Notes under the pieces: generated by a model | Told to the model about the DNA's origin: nothing | Databases searched by the model: none | What the model saw: only the letters and a program-made list of their open reading frames with translations | Shown here: piece by piece, positions 26,933-36,094 of the stretch | Numbering within the stretch: position 1 is the stretch's first letter | Layout of the letters: every line of letters starts with the position of its first letter | Source: JAANXG01 sp963731035 | Lineage (GTDB): Bacteria > Pseudomonadota > Gammaproteobacteria > Arenicellales > JAANXG01 | Length of the DNA stretch: 64,000 nt | Direction of reading: 5' to 3' | Assembly: GCA_963731035.1 (NCBI GenBank) | Contig: CAVSUY010000021.1 | Coordinates: forward strand, 1 to 64,000 | Made by a program: the position numbers and the translations under genes

Positions 26933-27272
26933 ACAGGTTTCCCGCTGCTTTCATTGATTCTTCGGTGGTGGGACTGCCTCAGGCATTCTACAGCGTGGAC
27001 TCATATAATTCATCAGCGGCCTTTCTCCATCCGGCACAGATACCCGTCAGCCATGCCATCGGCTCGTGCCCCGGCTCAAACGCGTTTGCAGGCATCTACC
27101 GCCGCGTTCGGGGTGCACCAGGCAGGCACTATCGCGGGAATCCAGCGCTGGTGTAGCGTCTCATCAGGAACTATCTATTTTATCTGAATGAGGATAGCAT
27201 TGTGTGACACCGTCAAAGAGGGCGTCCCAGCAATGAACCGTCCTGCCGAAGGCCGTACTGGAGGTGTCGACG
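26933..27272. other. 340-base intergenic region with candidate promoter
   Basis: Divergent gap between malic enzyme (-) and the PhyH gene (+). A TATAAT occurs at 27004-27009 on the plus strand (and TATA-type sequence on the minus), with no strong -35 at 17 bases. A more AT-rich stretch CTATCTATTTTATCTGAATG lies near 27165-27190. A GGAGG at 27260-27264 serves the PhyH start. No RNA gene or repeat is apparent. Confidence 0.4.
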
Positions 27273-28121
27273 ATGCCGGCTGAAACTCAAATCCCGCTCC
27301 AGCAAATCTCTTCCCAACAGATCTCCACGCAACAGATTTCACAATTTCAGAGCGACGGGGTGTTGCTGCTGCGCGGTGTGTTTCGCGATTGGGTCGACTT
27401 GCTGCGCGAAGGCGTCGCCAGGAACATGGCCGATCCCGGACCCAACGCCAAGCACTACCGGGAGGACGGCTCCGACGCCGAGTTCTTCGGCGATTACTGC
27501 AACTGGCAACGGATTCCCGAGTACCGCGCGTTCCTGTTCGAATCGCCGGCGGCCGCCGTTGCCGCTGCGTTGACCGGTTCGCGTTCGGTACGCCTGTTTC
27601 ACGAGCATGTGCTGGTGAAACAGCCCGGCGCGGGGACTCCTACACCCTGGCACCAGGACCAGCCGTACTATTGCATCGACGGCGATCAGGTCTGCAGCCT
27701 GTGGCTGGCGCTCGATCCGGTGGCCCGCGAGAACAGCATCGAATACATCGCCGGATCCCATCGCTGGAACAAGGTGTTTCGGCCCGAACGTTTCAATCGC
27801 CAGCCGCTTTATGACAACGCCGAATACGAAGTGCTGCCGGACATCGACGCCGAGCGCGACAGCTACGACATCCGAGGCTGGGATATCGAAGCGGGAGACG
27901 CCATCGCATTTCATTTCATGACCGTTCATGGCGCGCCCCCCAACCGTTCACGAACCCGATCCCGGCGCGCGTTCTCGAGCCGATGGCTGGGTGATGATGC
28001 ACGCTTCGCCGTGCGCCCTGGCGAAACCTCACCGCCGTTTCCGGAAGTCCGGCTCAAGCATGGCGACCTCCCCGACCACCCGTCGTTTCCCCTGGTCTAT
28101 CCGGCCGCAAAGCGGGCGTAG
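27273..28121 (+). CDS. Phytanoyl-CoA dioxygenase (PhyH) family Fe(II)/2-oxoglutarate oxygenase
   Basis: Likely hydroxylates a small substrate with O2 and 2-oxoglutarate. The 282-aa protein has the H-x-D iron motif in TPWHQDQPYY and the distal histidine in TVHGAPPNRS with a following arginine for 2-oxoglutarate. An N-terminal Gln/Ser run (QISSQQISTQQISQFQ) precedes the DGVLLLRGVF block. The ATG at 27273 has GGAGG 8 bases upstream; a GTG at 27264 lies in that site and is rejected. It precedes a polar amino-acid ABC transporter and an FAD oxidoreductase on the same strand, suggesting that the substrate is imported and oxidised, but it cannot be named. Confidence 0.85.
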   Translation: MPAETQIPLQQISSQQISTQQISQFQSDGVLLLRGVFRDWVDLLREGVARNMADPGPNAKHYREDGSDAEFFGDYCNWQRIPEYRAFLFESPAAAVAAALTGSRSVRLFHEHVLVKQPGAGTPTPWHQDQPYYCIDGDQVCSLWLALDPVARENSIEYIAGSHRWNKVFRPERFNRQPLYDNAEYEVLPDIDAERDSYDIRGWDIEAGDAIAFHFMTVHGAPPNRSRTRSRRAFSSRWLGDDARFAVRPGETSPPFPEVRLKHGDLPDHPSFPLVYPAAKRA

Positions 28122-28316
28122 CGATAGCTGTGGTGCAGTTTATCCTGCGTCGCCGTGGATTTTGGATTTGAGATGGCCATACGGAGCCACTGGTCACCCG
28201 ACCGGGATAGGGTGATACTGCTCGCTCGCTGCCGTTGCGCAATCTAGTCATTTCGAAACGATCGGTTGCCGCGGCCGCAGGTCCTGAATGGCCCGGACGT
28301 GCGCTTGATTCGGGGG

Positions 28317-28369
28317 GAATCAATGGCCCGCCGGACACGGCGCGAGCTATTCCCGGGCGTCATTGATTC
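28317..28369. repeat. Spaced inverted repeat in the ABC operon leader
   Basis: GAATCAATG at 28317-28325 and CATTGATTC at 28361-28369 are perfect 9-bp inverted repeats separated by 35 bases, 39 bases before the substrate-binding protein start. It could be an operator pair or an mRNA stem. The rest of the 28122-28407 gap shows nothing recognisable. Confidence 0.4.
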
Positions 28370-28407
28370 GAGTTCAACATTTCTATCAACCGTATGGGAG
28401 CTAAGTG

Positions 28408-29277
28408 ATGTCAACAGTCGCAACCGTCCTCAAAACTATGTTAACTGGTCTGGCAGTAGCGGCCGCTGTCGCGGCGGGTACCGCCCGGGCCGGTGAGGCG
28501 CCGTTCAAGCACATGTTGCCCGAGGCCATCCAGTCCAAGGGTTATCTGAGCGTGGCCAGCGAAATCCAGTATCCGCCGTTCGAGACGTTCGCCGAAGACA
28601 ACAAGACCGTGGTGGGCATCGACGCCGATATTGCCGCTGCGCTAAGCAAGGAACTCGGCGTCGAGCTGCGTTTCGTAAGCACCAGCTTCGATGCCATCAT
28701 TCCAGGTCTCGTCGCCAAGCGCTATGACATGGCCATGTCCGCGATGACGGATAACAGGAAACGAGAGAAGCAGGTCGACTTTGTCGACTACTTCGGGTCC
28801 GGGGGCGGGATCCTCGCGCGCACGGCCGACAAGGACAAATACAAGACCCTGGACGACCTGTGTGGAGTCACCGTGGGAATCGCCAAAGGCACCACCGAGG
28901 TAGCCGACGCGGAGAAGCAGAGCGCCAAGTGTAAAGCCCAGGGCAAGGCGGCCATCAACAGCCAGATCTTCGCCCGGCAGAATGACATGGTCCTCGCGCT
29001 GCAGAGCCACCGGGTGGATGCGGCCATGGCGGATGCTCCCAACTCCGCCGCCACCGCCCAGGAATCCAAGGGTCAACTCGTACTGACCGGTCCCGCCTAC
29101 AGCAAATCCGTGTTCGGCATCGTCTTCCCCAAGGGCAGCGATCAGCTCATGAAGGCGGTGCAGGCGGCGCTGCAGAAGATCATGGATGACGGCACCTACC
29201 TCGCCATCCTCAAGAAATACGGACAGCAGGACAACGCGATCACCACGGCGACCATCAACGGTGCCTTGACTGATTGA
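28408..29277 (+). CDS. Amino-acid ABC transporter substrate-binding protein
   Basis: Periplasmic ligand-binding protein of the polar amino-acid (family 3) class; 289 aa. A signal peptide covers about residues 1-29 (cleavage near ARA-GEA). The SBP_bac_3 fold is seen in VASEIQYPPFETFAEDN, VVGIDADIAAALSKELG, SAMTDNRKREKQVDFVDY, VGIAKGTTE and NDMVLALQSHRVDAAMAD. The start is the ATG at 28408 with GGGAG 7 bases upstream; the overlapping GTG at 28405 is less likely. The permease follows after 2 bases. Ligand is not predictable from motifs alone; lysine/arginine/glutamine-type ligands are common in the family. Confidence 0.92.
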   Translation: MSTVATVLKTMLTGLAVAAAVAAGTARAGEAPFKHMLPEAIQSKGYLSVASEIQYPPFETFAEDNKTVVGIDADIAAALSKELGVELRFVSTSFDAIIPGLVAKRYDMAMSAMTDNRKREKQVDFVDYFGSGGGILARTADKDKYKTLDDLCGVTVGIAKGTTEVADAEKQSAKCKAQGKAAINSQIFARQNDMVLALQSHRVDAAMADAPNSAATAQESKGQLVLTGPAYSKSVFGIVFPKGSDQLMKAVQAALQKIMDDGTYLAILKKYGQQDNAITTATINGALTD

Positions 29278-29279
29278 CA

Positions 29280-30257
29280 ATGGCGGTCGACCAGCCGGCG
29301 GCCGGCCCGGGGCGGACGGCAGACGCCCGGGGCCGGCCCATTCGAAAGACGGTGCCGCTGCGCCACCCTGGGCGCTGGGTGGCGGTGGCGCTGATTGCGC
29401 TGGTGTTTGCCAGTTTCGTACACTCGGCGAGCGCCAACCCGAATTATCAGTGGAGCGTGGTCTGGCACTACCTGTTCTCTCCACCTATTCTCGCCGGATT
29501 GTCGCACACGGTGGAACTGACCATCGTCGCGATGACGATTGGAATCGCACTCGGCACGGTCTTCGCGGTGATGCGCTTGTCGCCGAATCCGGTGATCTCC
29601 AAGGCGGCGGCTGTCTATATCTGGATTTTTCGCGGTATTCCAGTGCTGGTTCAGTTGTTGTTCTGGTATTTTCTGTCGGCGCTGTTTCCGGATCTAGCGA
29701 TCGGTATTCCGTTCGGTCCGGATCTCGTGGCCGTCGACACCAATCGAGTCATCACGCAACTCACCGCCGCCATTCTTGGATTGGGCCTGAGCGAGGCAGC
29801 CTATATGGCCGAGATCGTCCGCTCCGGCATTCTGTCGGTGGCGTCCGGCCAGACCGAGGCGGCGAAATCGCTCGGCATGACGGGGATGTTGACGATGCGC
29901 CGAATCGTGTTACCGCAGGCGCTGCGGATCATTATCCCGCCTACCGGCAACGAAACGATCGGCATGTTGAAGAATACCTCGATGGTGATCGTGATCGCCT
30001 ATACGGATCTGCTGACCTCCGCGTCCCTGATCTACGCGCGGACCTATGAAACGATTCCGTTGCTCATCGTGGCATGTATCTGGTACCTGGCGGTGACGAC
30101 GGTGCTGATGATGCTGCAGTCCGGCATCGAACGCCGCTTTGGACGCGGATTCATCCCGCGACGGGACCCGGGCTGGTGGGTCCGGACTCGAAGGCGGCTA
30201 TTTACCGGCGAGCCGCCCACCGGGGCTCCGGGCACGCGGGAGGCTGGTGATGGCTGA
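29280..30257 (+). CDS. Amino-acid ABC transporter permease
   Basis: Inner-membrane permease of the HisM/GlnP class, 325 aa. An N-terminal cytoplasmic stretch is followed by about six hydrophobic segments and the family loop EAAYMAEIVRSGILSVASGQ, then EAAKSLGMT, which contacts the ATPase. A periplasmic insertion (GIPFGPDLVAVDTNRVITQL) lies between helices. The ATG at 29280 is chosen over a TTG at 29274 that overlaps the preceding stop. A single permease gene implies a homodimeric channel. A basic C-terminal tail (about 285-325) is longer than usual. Confidence 0.9.
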   Translation: MAVDQPAAGPGRTADARGRPIRKTVPLRHPGRWVAVALIALVFASFVHSASANPNYQWSVVWHYLFSPPILAGLSHTVELTIVAMTIGIALGTVFAVMRLSPNPVISKAAAVYIWIFRGIPVLVQLLFWYFLSALFPDLAIGIPFGPDLVAVDTNRVITQLTAAILGLGLSEAAYMAEIVRSGILSVASGQTEAAKSLGMTGMLTMRRIVLPQALRIIIPPTGNETIGMLKNTSMVIVIAYTDLLTSASLIYARTYETIPLLIVACIWYLAVTTVLMMLQSGIERRFGRGFIPRRDPGWWVRTRRRLFTGEPPTGAPGTREAGDG

Positions 30258-31017
30258 CGTTCCGATGGTGCAGGCAATCAGTCTGGTCAAGCGTTTTGGC
30301 CAATCCGAGGTCCTCAAGGGAGTCGACCTGACGATCACCAGAGGCGAGGTGGCCTGTCTGCTCGGCCCGTCCGGCGCCGGCAAGTCGACGTTTCTTCGCT
30401 GCATCAACCACCTGGAGAAGATCGACGAAGGCGAGCTGCTGGTCGACGGCGAGTTCGTCGGCTATCGCGAACGCGGCGGCAAGCTCTACGAGTTGCATGA
30501 GCGAGAGGTCGCCCGCAAGCGGCGCGAGATCGGCATGGTGTTCCAGCATTTCAACCTGTTCCCCCATATGACGGCATTGGAGAACACCATCGAGGCCCCG
30601 ATCCACGTCAAAGGCCAAAGCAGGACCGTTGCCCGGGATCGCGCGCAGACGTTGCTGAAGCAGGTTGGCCTCGCCGACAAGGCGAACGCCTACCCGGCGG
30701 AGCTGTCCGGTGGCCAGCAGCAGCGAGTCGCCATCGCCCGGGCGCTCGCCATGGAGCCGAAACTGATGCTGTTCGATGAACCGACCAGCGCATTGGACCC
30801 CGAGCTGGTGGGCGAAGTACTCGACGTGATGCGTAAGCTCGCCGAATCCGGCATGACGATGCTCGTGGTCACCCACGAAATCGGATTCGCACGGGAAGCC
30901 GCCGATTGTGTCGTCTTCATGGCGGATGGCAGAGTGGTGGAAACCGGTCCGCCGGGCAAAGTACTGAGTCATCCCGAACATGAGCGGACCCGCAGCTTTC
31001 TGTCCAAGGTTCTATGA
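30250..31017 (+). CDS. Amino-acid ABC transporter ATP-binding protein
   Basis: Cytoplasmic ATPase (255 aa) energising the transporter: Walker A GPSGAGKST, Q-loop VFQHFNLFPHMT, signature LSGGQQQRVAIARAL, Walker B LMLFDEPTSALDPE and H-loop VVTHE, matching the GlnQ/HisP class. The insertion RERGGKLYELHEREVARKR between Walker A and the Q-loop occurs in several relatives (GltL/EhuA-like). It starts inside the end of the permease gene (8-base overlap), so the three transport genes are translationally coupled. Confidence 0.94.
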   Translation: MADVPMVQAISLVKRFGQSEVLKGVDLTITRGEVACLLGPSGAGKSTFLRCINHLEKIDEGELLVDGEFVGYRERGGKLYELHEREVARKRREIGMVFQHFNLFPHMTALENTIEAPIHVKGQSRTVARDRAQTLLKQVGLADKANAYPAELSGGQQQRVAIARALAMEPKLMLFDEPTSALDPELVGEVLDVMRKLAESGMTMLVVTHEIGFAREAADCVVFMADGRVVETGPPGKVLSHPEHERTRSFLSKVL

Positions 31018-31187
31018 ACGGCAACGAGACGCCGGGCCAACGGACAATCACCATGCCCTCGACGAGGGAGTCGAAGCCAGGTGGCCTCACTCGGCGTGTG
31101 ACGGCGCTGATTCACGCCCGCGACTCGTGCTAAGCGACATGTCGTGCAATTCCGTATCGTTTGCCGCTACCGGAGTGCAAGGCTGCA

Positions 31188-32576
31188 ATGACTGAGGAAT
31201 TCGTCTCAGCCCTGCAGGCATCGTTGGGCGATGCCGTTCTGGTCGGCGATGCGATACCCGAACGTCACTACAGCGATTGGACACGGCTTGCGGCGTGCCG
31301 CCCGCTGGCGCTGGTCCGCCCTGCCTCGACCGCGGAGGTGGCCGCGGTGCTGCGCCTGTGCCATGCACATCGTCGACCGGTCGTCCCGCAGGGCGGAATG
31401 ACCGGACTCGCGGGAGGCGCCGTGGCGACCGGCGACTCCGTTGCGCTGTCCCTCGAGCGTCTGGCCGGCGATATACAGGTGGATACGGCTGCCAGCACGC
31501 TGACCGCCTTTGCCGGCACAACGCTCGAGGCCATCCAACGTGCGGCCGCGAATGCCGGGTTGCGCTACCCGGTGGACTTCGCCGCGCGCGGGAGTTGCCA
31601 GATCGGCGGCAATATATCGACCAACGCCGGCGGGCATGCCGTGATTCGTCACGGCATGACGCGCAATCAGGTTCTCGGTCTGGAAGTCGTGCTGGCGGAC
31701 GGGTGCGTGCTGGATCTGATGAATTCCATGCTCAAGAACAATGCCGGCTATGATCTCAAGCAGCACTTCATCGGTTCCGAGGGCACCCTGGGCGTCATCA
31801 CTCGGGCGGTGCTGCGGCTGGCACCGGCACTCGGCGATACCCATACCCTGCTGTGTGCAGTCGGTGGCTACGCGAGCGCCGTGGCCTTGCTGCGTCGCCT
31901 GCGCGACGCCGGCCTGGCGCTGGAGGCCTTTGAGGCGATGTGGCAGGACTTCTATGCCATGAGCTGTGCCTGGTTGGAGACAGCCCCGCCGCTGGCCGCG
32001 CACTTCCCCCTGTATATACTGTGCGAATTGGAAGGCGAGGAGAGTCGGCTCGAGCGGGTTCTGGAAGCATCCATGGCCGAGCGGGAGATTGTTGACGCAG
32101 TGCCGGCCCGTTCGCTGGCCCAGGCTCGCCGGCTGTGGAAGATACGTGAGGCAACGGCCGAGTTTCCGTCCAGGCTGGCACCCATAAATTTCGATATCAG
32201 CCTGCCCGTCGTGGCCATTGGTGAGTTCGTGGCGGCGGTTCGCGCGGCCTTGAGCACGAGTTGGCCTGGATGCCGGAGCGTCGCGTTCGGTCATATTGGC
32301 GACGGTAACCTGCACCTCACCGTCGACGGCAACTCGCTGCAGGCCAACAGCACGGAAACGCAGCATGCGGTGGAGTCGCTGATCTACGATCTGGTTGGAG
32401 AGTGGGACGGCTCGATTTCGGCCGAACACGGGATCGGCCTGCTCAAGAGAGAGTTTCTCCATCACAGCGCAACAAGCGAGAGCCTGGCAGCCATGCGTGC
32501 CATCAAGCAGGCGCTGGACCCGTTGGGTATTCTCAATCCGGGCAAGATCTTTGCGGCGGAACCGGCCACGGATCTA

Positions 32577-32579
<3 letters not shown>
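31188..32579 (+). CDS. FAD-binding oxidoreductase (GlcD/D-2-hydroxyacid dehydrogenase type)
   Basis: Flavoprotein of 463 aa with the PCMH-type FAD domain (VVPQGGMTGLAGGAV; GGNISTNAGGHAVIRHGMTR; FIGSEGTLGVIT) and the C-terminal FAD-oxidase domain ending SAEHGIGLLKREFL and LDPLGILNPGKIF. The GHIGDGNLH block carries the histidines of D-lactate/D-2-hydroxyglutarate dehydrogenases. It probably oxidises a D-2-hydroxy acid, passing electrons to a carrier. It lies 170 bases after the ABC ATPase on the same strand; a joint pathway with the PhyH hydroxylase and the transporter is inference. Confidence 0.9.
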
Positions 32580-32984
<405 letters not shown>

Positions 32985-32994
32985 GGGGGCTGGG

Positions 32995-33024
32995 ATAATA
33001 CCGGGTTGCGTGCCTCGGTACCAA
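32995..33024 (-). promoter_or_regulatory. Candidate promoter of tRNA-Ser
   Basis: Minus-strand -35 TTGGTA (33019-33024), 18-base spacer, -10 TATTAT (32995-33000), 10 bases before the mature 5' end. A GC-rich discriminator (CCCAGCCCCC) follows, as in stringently controlled stable-RNA promoters. Confidence 0.55.
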
Positions 33025-33174
33025 GGGATAGCTCTTGAAAGTCATGGACTTAGGCCCCACCTCGAAATCGCTTGAAGTTTCGAATCAGGTGGGTATCCTT
33101 GGAACCTGATCGTTTCCGGGCCCTCTAAGGGGTTGTTCCTTTAAAAGGGTTAATCAGCAGTCAGCGGAGGTCGA

Positions 33175-33846
33175 ATGAACTCGAACCAGCTTAACCAAGC
33201 CGTATCCCGCCCGCGTTCCGCGGCGGTTGAAGTCAACAACGTATTAAAGAACACGTATATCCTGCTTTCGCTAACCCTGCTGTTCTGCGCGGCGACGGCG
33301 GGTATGTCCATTGCTTTCAATTGGCCCTACCCCGGCCTTATTCTGACTCTGGTCGGCTACTATGGGCTGTTGTTCCTGACTACCAAGTTCCGGAATTCCG
33401 CCCTGGGCCTGGTGTTCGTGTTTGCGCTCACCGGCTTCATGGGCCTGACGCTGGGACCGATCGTCAGCGCCTACATCAAGTTCCTGCCCAACGGCACCCA
33501 GCTGGTTATGACGGCGATGGGCGCGACCGGGATCATCTTCCTCGGCCTGTCGGGCTATGCTCTGGTCAGCCGCAAGGACTTCAGCTTCATGGCGGGCTTC
33601 CTGTTCTCCGGGATTCTGATCGCGTTTCTGGCGGGCCTTGGAGCGGCGGTGTTTCACATCCCTGCCCTGTCCCTGGCGGTGTCTGCAATGTTTGTACTGC
33701 TGATGTCCGGACTGATCCTTTTCGAAACCAGCCAGATCATTCACGGCGGCGAGACTAACTACATCATGGCGACCATCACTCTGTTCGTCGCCATCTACAA
33801 CCTGTTCCTGTCCCTTCTGCAGCTGCTGGGAGGTTTTCGGCAATGA
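33175..33846 (+). CDS. Bax inhibitor-1/YccA family membrane protein
   Basis: Seven-helix membrane protein of 223 aa. Hydrophobic segments at about 28-48, 54-70, 77-98, 110-127, 135-158, 165-182 and 200-218 and the closing motif SQIIHGGETNYIMATITLFVAIYNLF... (here with HGGE and YNLFLSLL) are typical of BI-1/YccA. YccA modulates the FtsH protease in E. coli; other members are Ca2+ leak channels. A GGAGG 6-8 bases before the ATG supports the start. It is transcribed alone and closed by a strong terminator. Confidence 0.92.
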   Translation: MNSNQLNQAVSRPRSAAVEVNNVLKNTYILLSLTLLFCAATAGMSIAFNWPYPGLILTLVGYYGLLFLTTKFRNSALGLVFVFALTGFMGLTLGPIVSAYIKFLPNGTQLVMTAMGATGIIFLGLSGYALVSRKDFSFMAGFLFSGILIAFLAGLGAAVFHIPALSLAVSAMFVLLMSGLILFETSQIIHGGETNYIMATITLFVAIYNLFLSLLQLLGGFRQ

Positions 33847-33884
33847 CCGAGCCCGGCTTGCACTGAAGGCGTTCCGCATGCCTG

Positions 33885-33919
33885 CAAAAAAAGCCCCGTT
33901 CGAGACGGGGCTTTTTTGT
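33885..33919. terminator. Bidirectional rho-independent terminator
   Basis: AAAAAAA, GCCCCGT-TCGAG-ACGGGGC, TTTTTT: a 7-bp GC-rich stem at 33893-33911 flanked by A- and T-runs, so it can act in both directions. It ends the BI-1 gene (+) and the exopolysaccharide operon (-), which converge here. Confidence 0.92.
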
Positions 33920-33959
33920 GCACGTCGGGATGCCTCCTGCATCCCCCGCGCCATTCCGG

Positions 33960-34997
33960 TCAGGTGTGCTGCTCGCGCGCCTGGGTCAGCCGCTCGATAT
34001 TGAAATCAAGATACAGCATCAGCAAGAAGTACAAGGCGAACAGTCCAAGGAAGGCAAAGAACATCAGCTGCTCTGACACCCCTTTGAACTCCGAGACCAG
34101 ACCAATCGCGGCCAGCGCGCCGGAACCCAGCACCGACAGCCCCAGCGTCTGGTTGACGCTCCAACCGTAATCCCGCAGGTAGTGATGGTAGTGCGTGCAA
34201 TCCGCATGAAAGGGAGAGCGACCGCGTATGGGACGCCGTAGCAGCGATGCCACCGCATCGAACAGGGGCAACGCGAATATCCACAATGCCGTCACGGGCG
34301 CCATCACCCGATCGTGGCCCTGGGTCATGCCGATCAGAAACCAGGCCAGCATGAAGCCGACCAGCAGACTGCCGGCGTCGCCCAGATACAGCCTCGCCGC
34401 CCCGAAGCCGGGGACTCTGGCGTTGTACAGCATGAAAGCGGCGAGTGCGGATATCAGCACGCCGAGGAAAGAGGCGTAGCCCAGATGTTGTGTGAGAACG
34501 GACGCAGCCAGCAAGGCGATGCACGTCACCAGCGAAAGGGTGCCGGCTAGACCGTCGAGGCCGTCCGACATGTTCACGGAATTGATGACTCCGACGGCGG
34601 AAAATATCGTCAGCGCGATCCCCCAGCGACCGAGAGCCGTCGGAAAGTCCGAATGGAAGATGTATCCAAGGTCGCGCAGGGAAACATCGGCAACCCAGGC
34701 CAGCAGGCCCATGGCCAGCGCCTGGGCCGCGAAGCGAATGGCGAAAGACGTCTCCCTGGCGTCGTCCCAGACACCTATCATCACCAGCAAGGTCCCGCAG
34801 TAGATCACCGCCGTACGCGTGTCCTGGGACACGGGAAGCAGCCACACCCCCACCAGGATGCCCGCGAAAATACCCAGTCCTCCCACCAGTGGAGTCGGCT
34901 GCGTATGCCTGCGGTGAGCACCCGGAAAGGAAAGCAGACCGAGCTTTCGCGCATTGCGCCGGAGCAGCTCCAACGCGACTACGGTAACCAGGAACAC
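33960..34997 (-). CDS. WecA/MraY-family undecaprenyl-phosphate sugar-1-phosphate transferase
   Basis: Polyprenol-phosphate transferase starting a glycan by loading a sugar-1-phosphate on undecaprenyl phosphate. It has about ten hydrophobic segments, NMSDGLDGLAGT and LGDAGSLLVGF (metal and substrate loops), and HADCTHYHHYL, the WecA-type HxxH region. The only standard start is GTG at 34997, giving 345 aa but a clipped first helix. Nine codons upstream an ATC at 35024 is preceded by AGAGGG at good spacing and would complete that helix (KYFFLFPAVFLVTVVALEL). Last gene of the exopolysaccharide operon, ending at the terminator near 33.9 kb. Confidence 0.9.
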   Translation of the reverse strand: MFLVTVVALELLRRNARKLGLLSFPGAHRRHTQPTPLVGGLGIFAGILVGVWLLPVSQDTRTAVIYCGTLLVMIGVWDDARETSFAIRFAAQALAMGLLAWVADVSLRDLGYIFHSDFPTALGRWGIALTIFSAVGVINSVNMSDGLDGLAGTLSLVTCIALLAASVLTQHLGYASFLGVLISALAAFMLYNARVPGFGAARLYLGDAGSLLVGFMLAWFLIGMTQGHDRVMAPVTALWIFALPLFDAVASLLRRPIRGRSPFHADCTHYHHYLRDYGWSVNQTLGLSVLGSGALAAIGLVSEFKGVSEQLMFFAFLGLFALYFLLMLYLDFNIERLTQAREQHT

Positions 34998-35104
34998 AGC
35001 GGGAAATAGAAAGAAGTATTTGATGGCGACACCCTCTGAATCTTTGCCAGTTTAGTTCAATATCGGCGATCCGAAGGTAAACTTTAAATCCGGCGGCACT
35101 TCGC

Positions 35105-36094
35105 TCATCGCAGCGAGATCCCCGACTGCTCCCAGCGCCAAGCCGTTCTCAATATTTCTTCGAGCCCGGAATGCCTGCGCTCCCATCCCAGCGCCTCACG
35201 GGCCCGCGAGGAATCCGCGACCAGGACCGGCGGGTCGCCGGGCCTTCTACCCTCGATTGCGTAAGGCACCGGGCGGCCGGTCTCGGACTCGGCCATCGCG
35301 ATCACTTCAAGTATGGAGTGGCCCTGCTCGGAACCCAGGTTGAATGCGTGGCAGCCGGGATTGTCCGTCAGGTACTGCAACGCCCGACAATGAGCATCCG
35401 CCAGGTCGGTGACGTGAACGAAGTCACGGATGCAGGTGCCGTCCCGGGTGGGATAGTCGTCGCCGAAAACCTTCAACCGCTTCACTGCCCCGCCGGCGGC
35501 GCGCAGCACGTTGGGAATCAAATGCGGCTCGGGATCGTGGACCTCCCCAATCTCCCCGTCCGGGTCGGCGCCGGCGGCGTTGAAGTATCGCAGACTGCAG
35601 GCGTGAAGGCCGTATGCCCGCGCGTAGTCCGCAAGGATACGCTCGATCATCAACTTGGATCGGCCGTAGGGGTTGATCGGATTCTGGATCGAATCCTCCC
35701 GGATGGGCGTGCTTGCCGGGACGCCGTAGGTGGCGCAGGTGCTGGAGAAAATCATCATTGCCACCTCCTTCTCCCTGACGACGTCCAGCAGATTGATGGT
35801 TCCCGCCACGTTGTTCCGGTAATACGCCGCCGGATCGCGCACCGACTGCTCGACGTGGGCGTATGCGGCGAAATGCATTACCGCCGCCGGTCGGTAACGC
35901 TCTACCACCCCGACCAGCCGCGCCTTGTCTAGCAGCGTCCCCGTTTCCAGAGGCCCCCATTTCACGGCTCCCGCATGACCCGCCTCCAGGCTATCGAAGA
36001 CCACGGGTTGATATCCGTACTTGGAAAGGGCCTTACAGGCGTGGCTGCCAACGTATCCGGCACCCCCGGTGACCAGTACCGTGCTAACGGACAT
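35105..36094 (-). CDS. galE: UDP-glucose 4-epimerase
   Basis: Interconverts UDP-Glc and UDP-Gal (or the GlcNAc/GalNAc pair) for glycan synthesis. Extended SDR of 329 aa: NAD motif TGGAGYVGSH (9-18), active-site SSTCATYG and YGRSK (Y-x3-K), and LRYFNAAGADPDGEIGE typical of GalE. Its ATG overlaps the previous stop by one base (TGATG), so it is coupled to the UDP-glucuronate decarboxylase gene. Substrate preference (acetylated or not) cannot be read. Confidence 0.93.
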   Translation of the reverse strand: MSVSTVLVTGGAGYVGSHACKALSKYGYQPVVFDSLEAGHAGAVKWGPLETGTLLDKARLVGVVERYRPAAVMHFAAYAHVEQSVRDPAAYYRNNVAGTINLLDVVREKEVAMMIFSSTCATYGVPASTPIREDSIQNPINPYGRSKLMIERILADYARAYGLHACSLRYFNAAGADPDGEIGEVHDPEPHLIPNVLRAAGGAVKRLKVFGDDYPTRDGTCIRDFVHVTDLADAHCRALQYLTDNPGCHAFNLGSEQGHSILEVIAMAESETGRPVPYAIEGRRPGDPPVLVADSSRAREALGWERRHSGLEEILRTAWRWEQSGISLR

